A DNA stretch of 5,448 nt from Methanosarcinales archaeon (GCA_030672345.1 DAOVGO010000042.1:1-5448), one strand, 5' to 3'. Positions 1 to 4,710 are shown, counted from the first letter of the stretch. Translations and numbers: made by a program. Notes: generated from the sequence alone by a model not told the origin.

Positions 1-64
1 CCATGGCATGCGCCATTTCTCAACCGACCGGAAGCGATCAACAAGTATCCTTGCCCATCCATAG

Positions 65-79
65 CTTTATGCCTATAAA
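65..79 (+). promoter_or_regulatory. TATA-like promoter of the DUF1464 gene
   Basis: Two overlapping TATA-like elements, CTTTATG (65-71) and TATAAA (74-79), lie 19-33 bases before the ATG at 98. No Shine-Dalgarno sequence is visible before that ATG, where the local sequence is pyrimidine-rich (CATCTCTCTTTC). In archaea this spacing puts transcription start at or just before the start codon, so a leaderless mRNA is likely. The rest of 1-97 shows no supportable gene. Confidence 0.45.
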
Positions 80-97
80 CCGCACCATCTCTCTTTC

Positions 98-1159
98 ATG
101 CCCCGCGTTGTCGGAATCGACCCTGGCACCATGAGTTTCGATCTCTTCGGACTGGATGGCGACAGTATCATCCTTGATGCATCGATACCAACGAAACAGA
201 TTGCATCAGACCCTGAATCGGTCATCGGTCTGCTGAAGCAGGCAGACCCTGCCCTCATCATTGGTCCCTCAGGGTATGGAATCCGGGTCAAGGGAATCGC
301 CGAGATAACGCCGGAAGACATCTTTCTGATGTCGCTTGTCAGGGACGGCGACAAAAAATCGATACTCGGGATGCGCAGGTTCATCGAGACGCTGAAGAAG
401 CACGATCTCCCGGTCTGTTTCATTCCGGGAGTCATACACCTGCCAACGGTTCCTCTCTTTCGGAAGATCAACAGGATCGATATGGGCACCCCTGACAAGC
501 TCTGCTGCTGCGCGCTTGCAATCAGGGATCAGGCGCTCAGACGTGGCATCAGTTATGATCAGACATCATTCATATTACTGGAGATCGGGTTTGCGCACAC
601 CGCCGCTATCGCTGTAGACTCCGGGAAGGTCGTGGACGGCATCGGCGGAACCAGCGGCGGCATCGGATTCCTGTCGATGGGTGCAATGGACGCCGAGCTT
701 GCATACCTCCTCTCCGGATTCTACAAGGAGTTCCTAACCAGCCGGGGCGCGTCTTCCCTGGCTGGCGGCGACATTATGCCAGAGGATCTTACCATGCACG
801 ACGACGCCAGACATGCGCTGATCGAGGGCGCTGTTAAGGATGTTCTTGCACTTACTTCCTCGGTGACACCGGATGAGGTGCTGCTCTCTGGCAGGTTGTC
901 AGGAATTCCGCAGATCAGGGAGGAGTTGACCGGGCAGCTGGAGCGATTTGCATCGGTCAGACTGCTCGAAGGTTTTTCAGGAGCCAGGGTTGCGAAAGAA
1001 TCCGCCCAGGGCGCGGCGTTGATAGCAGATGGGCTGATGCATGGAAGGTACGAGGGTATTGTGGAGATCATGGAGATTCGGGAATCTCGTGGCACGGTTC
1101 TGGATCATATACCACTTGATATTGACGGTTTGTCACCAGTAGCACGATTCGTGACATGA
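98..1159 (+). CDS. DUF1464 family protein, predicted archaeal ASKHA-fold kinase
   Basis: The 353-residue product matches the archaeal DUF1464 family, which is described in COG as a predicted butyrate kinase; the substrate is unproven. The N-terminus VVGIDPGTMSFDLFGLDG (about residues 4-21) is the phosphate-1 loop typical of the acetate kinase/sugar kinase/Hsp70 fold, with Asp8 as the likely metal or phosphate contact. A second glycine-rich block, GKVVDGIGGTSGGIGF (176-191), fits the phosphate-2 region. EVLLSGRLSGIPQI (260-273) fits the adenosine loop, and a C-terminal helix follows around 299-315 (AKESAQGAALIADGL). The length is normal for the family. The ATG at 98 is chosen because the next in-frame ATG (131) would delete the IDPG motif. 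It is a soluble cytoplasmic protein with no signal or membrane segment. It is probably transcribed alone from the leaderless-type promoter just upstream. The family call is firm; the kinase activity and substrate rest on family annotation only. Confidence 0.88.
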   Translation: MPRVVGIDPGTMSFDLFGLDGDSIILDASIPTKQIASDPESVIGLLKQADPALIIGPSGYGIRVKGIAEITPEDIFLMSLVRDGDKKSILGMRRFIETLKKHDLPVCFIPGVIHLPTVPLFRKINRIDMGTPDKLCCCALAIRDQALRRGISYDQTSFILLEIGFAHTAAIAVDSGKVVDGIGGTSGGIGFLSMGAMDAELAYLLSGFYKEFLTSRGASSLAGGDIMPEDLTMHDDARHALIEGAVKDVLALTSSVTPDEVLLSGRLSGIPQIREELTGQLERFASVRLLEGFSGARVAKESAQGAALIADGLMHGRYEGIVEIMEIRESRGTVLDHIPLDIDGLSPVARFVT

Positions 1160-1195
1160 TTGTGATATCGTGATGGTCTTTTGTTCACACTTACG

Positions 1196-1202
1196 TATAT
1201 AT
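1196..1202 (+). promoter_or_regulatory. Possible TATA box (TATATAT) after the DUF1464 gene
   Basis: TATATAT sits between short inverted arms ACACT (1187-1191) and AGTGT (1204-1208). Transcription from it would start near 1225 and give an mRNA that includes the strong Shine-Dalgarno at 1361-1369 ahead of the zinc-ribbon gene. AT-rich matches like this are common by chance, so this is weak evidence. Confidence 0.2.
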
Positions 1203-1292
1203 CAGTGTCACACCGAATGGTATGTTTACCGCAAGTGCTTTTCGACATCCGCAAAATCGTTCGCATGGGGTTTTGCACAATCGGGGTAATAG

Positions 1293-1307
1293 GGACTGGC
1301 GCAGTCC
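1293..1307. repeat. Perfect 6-bp inverted repeat (hairpin)
   Basis: GGACTG, loop GCG, CAGTCC forms a perfect 6-bp stem with a 3-base loop in the spacer between the DUF1464 gene and the zinc-ribbon gene. No T-run follows, so it is not a convincing terminator. It could be a protein-binding palindrome or an mRNA hairpin. Confidence 0.3.
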
Positions 1308-1309
1308 GG

Positions 1310-1341
1310 CACGGCTCGGGTATGGCTCGGGCACGGTCGGG
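1310..1341 (+). repeat. Three short G-rich direct repeats
   Basis: Three adjacent units, CACGGCTCGGG (1310-1320), TATGGCTCGGG (1321-1331) and CACGGTCGGG (1332-1341), differ by two substitutions and one deletion. They lie just upstream of the zinc-ribbon Shine-Dalgarno and overlap the first possible ATG (1322) of that frame, which argues that this ATG is part of a repeat rather than a real start. Confidence 0.5.
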
Positions 1342-1507
1342 CTGTGTATCATCTTTATACGGAGGGAGGAATATAGGAATATTAGATAAATGTCCGAAAT
1401 GCAATTCTGAATTGGAACTGGTCGCTGATGTGCAGGTATGCTACAGATGCGACTACTGGACACAGAAAGGAACCGCCCGGCTCGACTTTGCGATGCTTGG
1501 TGGATAA
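1322..1507 (+). CDS. Small CxxC...CxxC zinc-ribbon protein (start uncertain)
   Basis: The frame ends DKCPKCNSELELVADVQVC followed by YRC, giving a CxxC-x12-CxxC arrangement that is a classic minimal zinc ribbon. After it come about 20 residues (DYWTQ...FAMLGG) and tandem TAA TAA stops. Such archaeal mini-proteins often bind nucleic acid or act as partners of larger machines; the partner here is unknown. The start is a real problem. The last in-frame ATG is 1322 (61 residues), but its first codons lie in a G-rich repeat. A near-perfect Shine-Dalgarno, GGAGGGAGG (1361-1369), lies downstream, followed by no in-frame ATG, GTG or TTG before the first cysteine at 1391. If ATA at 1379 (9 bases after the Shine-Dalgarno) is the start, the protein has 42 residues. 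The ATG at 1390 is in another frame and stops after six codons. The zinc ribbon is trusted more than the N-terminus. The gene ends 37 bases before rnz. Confidence 0.65.
   Translation: MARARSGCVSSLYGGRNIGILDKCPKCNSELELVADVQVCYRCDYWTQKGTARLDFAMLGG
1353..1369 (+). promoter_or_regulatory. TATA-like box abutting a strong Shine-Dalgarno, zinc-ribbon gene
   Basis: CTTTATA (1353-1359) is directly followed by GGAGGGAGG (1361-1369), a near-perfect complement of the 16S rRNA tail and the strongest ribosome-binding sequence in the window. The two readings conflict. If the TATA box is used, transcription would start near 1382 and the Shine-Dalgarno would not be in the mRNA. I favour the Shine-Dalgarno as functional, which places initiation around 1373-1382. 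Confidence 0.5.
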
Positions 1508-1513
1508 TAACAG

Positions 1514-1521
1514 ATAAATAC
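1514..1521 (+). promoter_or_regulatory. TATA box of rnz
   Basis: ATAAATAC (1514-1521) has its centre about 27 bases before the rnz ATG at 1545, the classical archaeal TATA-to-start distance. No Shine-Dalgarno lies close to the ATG; the nearest GGAG is at 1523-1526, too far away. A leaderless rnz mRNA starting at or near 1543-1545 is the simplest reading, so rnz need not depend on the zinc-ribbon gene upstream. Confidence 0.55.
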
Positions 1522-1544
1522 CGGAGCTTGGAAATACGACATCC

Positions 1545-2459
1545 ATGCTCCGTGTAACTTTTCTTGGAACCGGCGGGTCGCTGCCGACGCCGCATAGAAA
1601 TCCATCCGCAATCCTGATCAACCGGGATGGCGAACTGTTGCTCTTCGATTGCGGTGAAGGAGCCCAGCAGCAGATGATGAAGGCGAGAACAGGAATGATG
1701 AAACTCTCTTCGATTTTTATTACCCATCTGCACGCTGATCACATTCTTGGCATACCCGGGCTGATCCAGACCATGTCCTTCAACGGGCGGGATGAGCCGC
1801 TATTCATCTATGCACCTGAACGATCGTCCGAACAGATCACCTACCTGACCCGCATCGGATACACCAGACCCAAGTTCGACGTGCGGATCATCGAACTCTT
1901 CCCGGGAGATGTTGTCGAACACGACGACTATGATATCATTGCCATCAGAACCGAGCATAACATTCCCTCGATCGGATATGCGCTCTCAGAGCACCAGCGG
2001 ATCGGGCGATTCAACCGCGAGCGGGCAATCGAACTCGGAGTCCCGCCAGGACCGCTCTTTTCACGGCTGCAGCGCGGCAAGGATGTCGTGGTGGACGGAA
2101 AGACCGTGCACCCAGAAGACGTGCTCGGCAGTCCGAGACCAGGGCGCTGCATCGTTTACACTGGAGATACCAGACCGACCGATGAGATCATCGAGGCAAG
2201 TCGCGGCGCTGACCTGCTGATTCATGATAGCAGTCTGGCACACGACCTGATCGGCTGGGCGCGCGAGACCATGCACTCCACCGCCAGAGAGGCAGCGCTC
2301 GTCGCAAAGGAAGCAGGGGTACGGGAACTGATACTGACGCACATCAGCTCAAGGTACGCGGATTCATCGCCGATCCTTGAGGACGGAGCTGCGGTATTTG
2401 AGAATGTGCGGGTCGCAAAGGATTTTCTGGAGATCGAGATACCGTATCGGGACGCATAG
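1545..2459 (+). CDS. rnz: Ribonuclease Z (tRNA 3'-processing endonuclease)
   Basis: RNase Z cuts tRNA precursors just after the discriminator base so that CCA can be added; it is a cytoplasmic, zinc-dependent metallo-beta-lactamase-fold enzyme. The 304-residue product is the normal short-form length. Visible motifs are FLGTGGSLPTPHRNPSA at 6-22, the zinc motif THLHADHILGIPGL at 60-73 (His61, His63, Asp65, His66), motif III EHNIPSIGY with His138, YTGDTRP with Asp208, IHDSS at 226-230, HST at 244-246, and LTHISSRY with His266. All seven expected metal ligands are present. The flexible arm (exosite) that grips the tRNA elbow is represented by PPGPLFSRLQRG at 167-178. The ATG at 1545 begins immediately at the first beta-strand (MLRVTFLGTGG), as in the family, and has a TATA box at the right distance. 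The stop is TAG. Nothing appears broken. Confidence 0.97.
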   Translation: MLRVTFLGTGGSLPTPHRNPSAILINRDGELLLFDCGEGAQQQMMKARTGMMKLSSIFITHLHADHILGIPGLIQTMSFNGRDEPLFIYAPERSSEQITYLTRIGYTRPKFDVRIIELFPGDVVEHDDYDIIAIRTEHNIPSIGYALSEHQRIGRFNRERAIELGVPPGPLFSRLQRGKDVVVDGKTVHPEDVLGSPRPGRCIVYTGDTRPTDEIIEASRGADLLIHDSSLAHDLIGWARETMHSTAREAALVAKEAGVRELILTHISSRYADSSPILEDGAAVFENVRVAKDFLEIEIPYRDA

Positions 2460-2480
2460 GCGCCTTGCGAGTTTCAGATC

Positions 2481-2487
2481 AAAAAAA
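2481..2487 (-). terminator. T7 run, likely terminator of a minus-strand transcript
   Basis: Seven consecutive A on the plus strand (T7 on the minus strand, AGCTTTTTTTGATC) begin 13 bases beyond a minus-strand TAA at 2502-2500. Archaeal RNA polymerase terminates on T-runs without needing a hairpin. Its position directly after the coding-like minus-strand frame supports transcription of that strand towards rnz. Confidence 0.45.
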
Positions 2488-2499
2488 GCTATCAGACAT

Positions 2500-2605
2500 T
2501 TATGAAGCATACTTCACACGGCACAATTTCAGTAATTCCCTTTCAATCCCTATCCCGTACTCCTGGTCATACTTGCCCGAATTTTCAGTCTCACATCAGG
2601 CACAT
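2500..2605 (-). pseudogene. Coding-like minus-strand fragment with a probable frameshift
   Basis: Read on the minus strand, 2595 to 2500 is an open frame of 31 codons ending in TAA. Its composition is gene-like: acidic, basic and aliphatic residues in a sensible pattern, for example GKYDQEYGIGIERELLKL, then CRVKYAS. The opposite strand of the same stretch gives an implausible His/Ser/Thr-rich peptide. The frame has no ATG, GTG or usable TTG start, and a TGA (2598-2596) blocks it on the left. An ATG at 2605-2603 lies one base out of frame; dropping one base in CCTGATG would join it and give a 34-residue protein starting MCRC. The T7 run follows. I do not recognise the family. It may be a decayed small gene, a piece of the same former gene as the minus-strand ORF at 2765-2878 (different frame now), a sequencing indel, or chance. 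Confidence 0.35.
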
Positions 2606-2650
2606 AAAACTAAAAAATAGAAAAATATAGATTCAAGACTTAATATTTTA
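2606..2650. promoter_or_regulatory. AT-rich block inside the 433-base spacer
   Basis: This is the most AT-rich stretch of the window, with A-runs of 4, 6 and 5 bases (2606-2609, 2612-2617, 2621-2625) and TATA-like words on both strands (AAATATAG near 2623-2630, TTAATATTTTAA near 2640-2651). On the minus strand it could end the transcript of the small ORF at 2765-2878 (T-runs) or serve as promoter for the fragment ending at 2500, since TATATTT at 2629-2623 is about 21 bases before the ATG at 2605. On the plus strand it is too far from ccdA to be a leaderless promoter. Its role is undecided. Confidence 0.3.
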
Positions 2651-2764
2651 ACTGTTTATGCGAAAATATCGCCGGGACTATACACTTTCTGTCCAACATC
2701 ATGGAGAGGTCCTACGCTCTATGATTTGTCGCAGAACCGTACGGGATTTGATCATGCATGTACC

Positions 2765-2878
2765 CTATCTCTTCCTGCACTTCTCGCATATCCGGTTCTC
2801 CTGCTGCGACCATGATAGACACGGTTCACCATCAGTGTACTCTTCGATGATCTCGCCATAAGTATTACATGCCGGCAC
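2765..2878 (-). CDS. Possible 37-residue four-cysteine mini-protein
   Basis: On the minus strand, a GTG at 2878-2876 opens a 37-codon frame ending in TAG at 2767-2765. The product starts MPACNTYGEIIEEYTDGEPC and ends QQENRICEKCRKR, with cysteines at 4, 20, 31 and 34, including a CxxC pair. This is compatible with a tiny zinc-binding or redox-active fold. Codon choice (GAG ATC ATC GAA GAG TAC) and the amino-acid pattern look truly coded, while the overlapping 67-codon plus-strand frame (2658-2861) reads like an antisense shadow. The start is weak: no ATG is available, GGTG overlaps the GTG, and an in-frame TGA lies upstream inside ccdA antisense. Beyond the TAG the same frame continues for 21 more codons, to a TGA at 2699. 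The frame is divergent from ccdA, whose ATG is only 14 bases away. I recognise no family; it could be a remnant of a longer gene. Confidence 0.38.
   Translation of the reverse strand: MPACNTYGEIIEEYTDGEPCLSWSQQENRICEKCRKR
2858..2866 (+). promoter_or_regulatory. Weak TATA-like box before ccdA
   Basis: ATAAGTATT is centred about 31 bases before the ccdA ATG at 2893. No Shine-Dalgarno precedes that ATG (GATTCTAATCC), so a leaderless or very short-leader transcript starting near 2888 would fit. The match to the archaeal TATA consensus is only moderate, and the box would lie over the proposed minus-strand mini-gene. Confidence 0.25.
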
Positions 2879-2892
2879 ACCGATTCTAATCC

Positions 2893-3525
2893 ATGGTCGA
2901 GCCCCAGATATCCCCGCTCATCGCATTTGGCGCTGGAATCGCAAGCGTGCTGTCACCGTGCGTACTTCCGCTGCTGCCCGCAATCATGGCATACTCTGCC
3001 GAAACAGGGAAACTGCGACCCATCGCGATTGTATCTGGCTTATGCATTTCATTTACGACGATGGGTGTGATAACATCCGCATTCGGCTCGGTTGTCTACG
3101 GATATCTTGAATATATGGAAACTGCCGCCGAAATTATTATTATTTTGCTTGGGCTGGTCATGATCTTAGATATCCCGGTCTTCGATAGATTTGGGACGCT
3201 TGCGCCGCAAAACATGCCCCGTGATGGTTTGTTTGGGGGTCTGCTGCTTGGAATGTCGCTTGGCATCATCTGGATCCCGTGTGTCGGTCCGATACTCGGC
3301 GGCATCCTGACGATGGCTGCGCTCGATGGTAACATCCTGCACGGGGGAATGCTGCTCTTTATCTACTCGCTCGGGCTTGGCATCCCGATGCTCGGGGTGG
3401 CATACCTTGCCAGCGCATCGACCGGACGCATCAGGGCGATATCGAAGCACAGTCGGCTCATCAGGAGGATCGCGGGATGTGTGCTGATCCTGTTCGGGAC
3501 CGGGATGTGGGTGGGGCTGATATGA
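2893..3525 (+). CDS. ccdA: CcdA-type membrane thiol-disulfide electron carrier
   Basis: CcdA-type proteins carry electrons from cytoplasmic thioredoxin across the membrane to extracytoplasmic thiol proteins, supporting cytochrome c maturation and repair of disulfides. The 210-residue product has the compact form, with about six membrane helices (roughly 8-33, 44-70, 77-94, 113-143, 150-174 and 191-209). Both signature cysteines are present: Cys23 in GIASVLSPCVLPLLPA (helix 1) and Cys130 in IWIPCVGPILGGILT (helix 4), each next to the expected prolines. There is no periplasmic DsbD-like domain and no thioredoxin domain, so partners must be separate proteins. The ATG at 2893 is right because helix 1 starts almost at once. 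Gene order suggests an operon with the secreted cysteine-bearing protein 78 bases downstream, an obvious candidate client. No haem-lyase or cytochrome gene is in the window, so a role in cytochrome maturation cannot be judged here. Confidence 0.93.
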   Translation: MVEPQISPLIAFGAGIASVLSPCVLPLLPAIMAYSAETGKLRPIAIVSGLCISFTTMGVITSAFGSVVYGYLEYMETAAEIIIILLGLVMILDIPVFDRFGTLAPQNMPRDGLFGGLLLGMSLGIIWIPCVGPILGGILTMAALDGNILHGGMLLFIYSLGLGIPMLGVAYLASASTGRIRAISKHSRLIRRIAGCVLILFGTGMWVGLI

Positions 3526-3528
3526 TGG

Positions 3529-3594
3529 GTGGTACGTTGAGTATGTGTGGTACGTTGAGTGGTATATCGAGTAGTGCATTGTGTGGTGCATGAG
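3529..3594 (+). repeat. GT-rich degenerate direct repeats between ccdA and the next gene
   Basis: The 14-mer GTGGTACGTTGAGT occurs exactly twice, at 3529-3542 and 3547-3560 (period 18). A third copy with three mismatches (GTGGTATATCGAGT) is at 3559-3572, and a more diverged GTGGTGCATGAG is at 3583-3594. The array fills the gap after the ccdA stop and runs up to the Shine-Dalgarno of the downstream gene. It could be simple slippage expansion, a protein-binding array, or an mRNA element. Confidence 0.65.
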
Positions 3595-3598
3595 GGGG
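3592..3598 (+). promoter_or_regulatory. Shine-Dalgarno that selects a TTG start
   Basis: GAGGGGG at 3592-3598 lies 5 bases before the in-frame TTG at 3604. No comparable site precedes the upstream in-frame GTGs (3559, 3574, 3583, 3586), which belong to the GT-rich repeats. Starting at TTG also places the hydrophobic anchor at the very N-terminus. Confidence 0.55.
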
Positions 3599-3603
3599 TA
3601 GGC

Positions 3604-4686
3604 TTGGGTGTAAAATGGGTTGCCGCTTTTGCGATCATCGTTCTGTCGGTTATAGCCGTGTTTCAGGTCACGATGGACCCAGCCCGCGAGATACCCGATC
3701 CGTACTACCGGGCTATCGGACCTGATATCACGAGCGAAACCGAACTGAGACAGACTCTGCCGCTCCTTGAGGACGCCTATCAGGAGAATTATTTCGATTG
3801 CTCAGAGATGGCTGCGTTCATCGAGTGGTATCTCGAAGGGCATGGCGTTGATACGATGATCGTCACAGGAGCGCATAACCAGCCACACAATATCTCTGTT
3901 GGTGGGTTTGAATATAAAAATAATTCCGGAGATCATGCATGGGTAGTATCAAACATCTCAGGAAGGCGTTTTCTCATCGAACCGACCATGGCACGCATCG
4001 TTCCGGAATCGCTTGAACGATACTACTTTCCTGACAACAGATACAGCGACATCTACGACGTCGTGGACTCGAGCAGGTGCGCCTACGAATATGACTGGTG
4101 GACGGTGGTGGAGATCGATTCTCCTCTGCCGTTCCCAACCCCGGTCCGGTTACCTCCGGTATCCGGGCTTGAATCGGATCTCTTCGATCTGGTGAATCGG
4201 GAACGCGAGAAAAGTGGGTTTACAGCCCTGAAATGGAACGAAGAGATCGCATGCGCTGCCCGGGCGCACAGCAGCGATCTTGCTGGCGCAGGCGGTGCAG
4301 GGAGTGCAGAGGGTACATGGGGTGCAGGGGGCGTGGGTATGAAACGTGCGCCCGGAGATATATTGCGGGACAATGATGTCTATTATTTCGATATTACTGC
4401 CTGCCGCACGCTTTCGATGCCAGGTCCGGTCTATAACTATGAACAGTTCCTGAAAAACTGCATCGATGCATGGAAGAGCGACGAAACAGGACCGCAGATC
4501 ACCGAATCGGATTTTGACGAGTCTGGGGTGGGCGCAGCAGTGGGTCCGGATGGATGCGTATATTTCACCCATATCTCGATTGGGAGGATCTACTGCGGCT
4601 ACAAGAACGCGCCGTGCTGCACAGAGCAAGGTTATTATCCATGGTGCTATAAACCATGGAAATGCGATCGAGGAATATGTAAATAA
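3604..4686 (+). CDS. Membrane-anchored transglutaminase-like/CAP fusion with Cys-rich tail
   Basis: Numbered from the TTG at 3604 (360 residues). Residues 2-22 (KWVAAFAIIVLSVIAVFQV region) form an uncleaved signal anchor, placing the rest outside the cell. Residues about 40-130 are a transglutaminase-like papain fold, with Cys66 in FDCSEMAAFIEWYLEGHGVD, His111 in GDHAWVV and Glu126 in LIEPT forming a plausible Cys-His-acid triad. Residues about 190-330 resemble a CAP/SCP (YkwD-like) domain: LFDLVNREREKSGFTALKWN, then AARAHSSDL, and later AWKSD, ESGVGAAVGPDG and VYFTHISIG. The usual CAP histidines are not visible, and the segment that normally carries the first one is replaced by six Gly-Ala-Gly-like tripeptides (228-245). 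The C-terminus has six cysteines (331, 338, 339, 348, 354, 359), likely a disulfide-bonded module. The substrate is unknown; envelope protein remodelling is a family-level guess. It lies 78 bases after ccdA and 24 bases before atpD. A GTG start at 3559 would add 15 residues of repeat-encoded sequence and is less likely. Confidence 0.8.
   Translation: MGVKWVAAFAIIVLSVIAVFQVTMDPAREIPDPYYRAIGPDITSETELRQTLPLLEDAYQENYFDCSEMAAFIEWYLEGHGVDTMIVTGAHNQPHNISVGGFEYKNNSGDHAWVVSNISGRRFLIEPTMARIVPESLERYYFPDNRYSDIYDVVDSSRCAYEYDWWTVVEIDSPLPFPTPVRLPPVSGLESDLFDLVNREREKSGFTALKWNEEIACAARAHSSDLAGAGGAGSAEGTWGAGGVGMKRAPGDILRDNDVYYFDITACRTLSMPGPVYNYEQFLKNCIDAWKSDETGPQITESDFDESGVGAAVGPDGCVYFTHISIGRIYCGYKNAPCCTEQGYYPWCYKPWKCDRGICK
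4285..4338 (+). repeat. Six in-frame 9-bp tandem repeats inside the CAP domain
   Basis: Units at 4285, 4294, 4303, 4312, 4321 and 4330 read GGCGCAGGC; GGTGCAGGG; AGTGCAGAG; GGTACATGG; GGTGCAGGG; GGCGTGGGT. They are imperfect copies of GGTGCAGGG with exact 9-base spacing in the reading frame, giving GAG, GAG, SAE, GTW, GAG, GVG. The period preserves the frame, so copy-number change would lengthen or shorten a flexible loop without breaking the protein. Confidence 0.8.
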
Positions 4687-4704
4687 GCGATGGCAAACAG
4701 GTAG
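4680..4704 (+). promoter_or_regulatory. Translation and possible promoter signals before atpD
   Basis: AGGTAG at 4699-4704 is a modest Shine-Dalgarno, 6 bases before the atpD ATG at 4711. TAAATA at 4680-4685, overlapping the stop of the upstream gene, is also centred about 28 bases before that ATG, the leaderless spacing. atpD may therefore be read from the operon, from its own promoter, or both; the sequence does not decide. Confidence 0.35.
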
Positions 4705-4710
4705 ATACTC

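Noticed and set aside
1..16. Possible divergent minus-strand gene starting at ATG 16-14
   Set aside because: Only five codons are inside the window and the upstream ribosome site is weak, so it cannot be supported.
1179..1182. TTTT after the DUF1464 stop as a terminator
   Set aside because: Four T are too few to call an archaeal T-run terminator with confidence.
1187..1208. ACACT...AGTGT inverted arms around TATATAT as an operator
   Set aside because: The arms are only 5 bp with a 12-base gap, which is easily found by chance.
1212..1323. 28-codon minus-strand frame with a duplicated PDCA motif, followed by KPHANDFADVEKHLR
   Set aside because: Codon use looks passable, but the frame is short, its GTG start lies at the edge of a G-rich repeat and no promoter, ribosome site or terminator supports it. 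Chance level for a fragment this small.
1105..1742. Long minus-strand frames (99 and 183 codons) opposite the zinc-ribbon and rnz genes
   Set aside because: They oppose well-supported plus-strand genes and show no family features.
2540..2570. CTTTCAATCCC, which resembles the end of many archaeal CRISPR repeats
   Set aside because: It occurs once with no second copy or spacer pattern in the window, and it lies within the coding-like minus-strand fragment, which explains it better.
2502..2630. 42-codon plus-strand frame starting at ATG 2502
   Set aside because: It is His/Ser/Thr-rich without motifs, has no Shine-Dalgarno, and mirrors the more plausible minus-strand frame.
2658..2861. 67-codon plus-strand open frame in the rnz-ccdA spacer
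   Set aside because: Its composition (Arg/His/Ser-rich, no domain) is typical of an antisense shadow, and the minus-strand reading of the same bases is more protein-like.
2699..2878. Readthrough of the TAG at 2767-2765 as pyrrolysine, giving a 59-residue product
   Set aside because: TAG is used as the ordinary stop of rnz at the expected family length and of the small membrane gene at 5447, and no pyrrolysine gene is in view; nothing specific supports readthrough.
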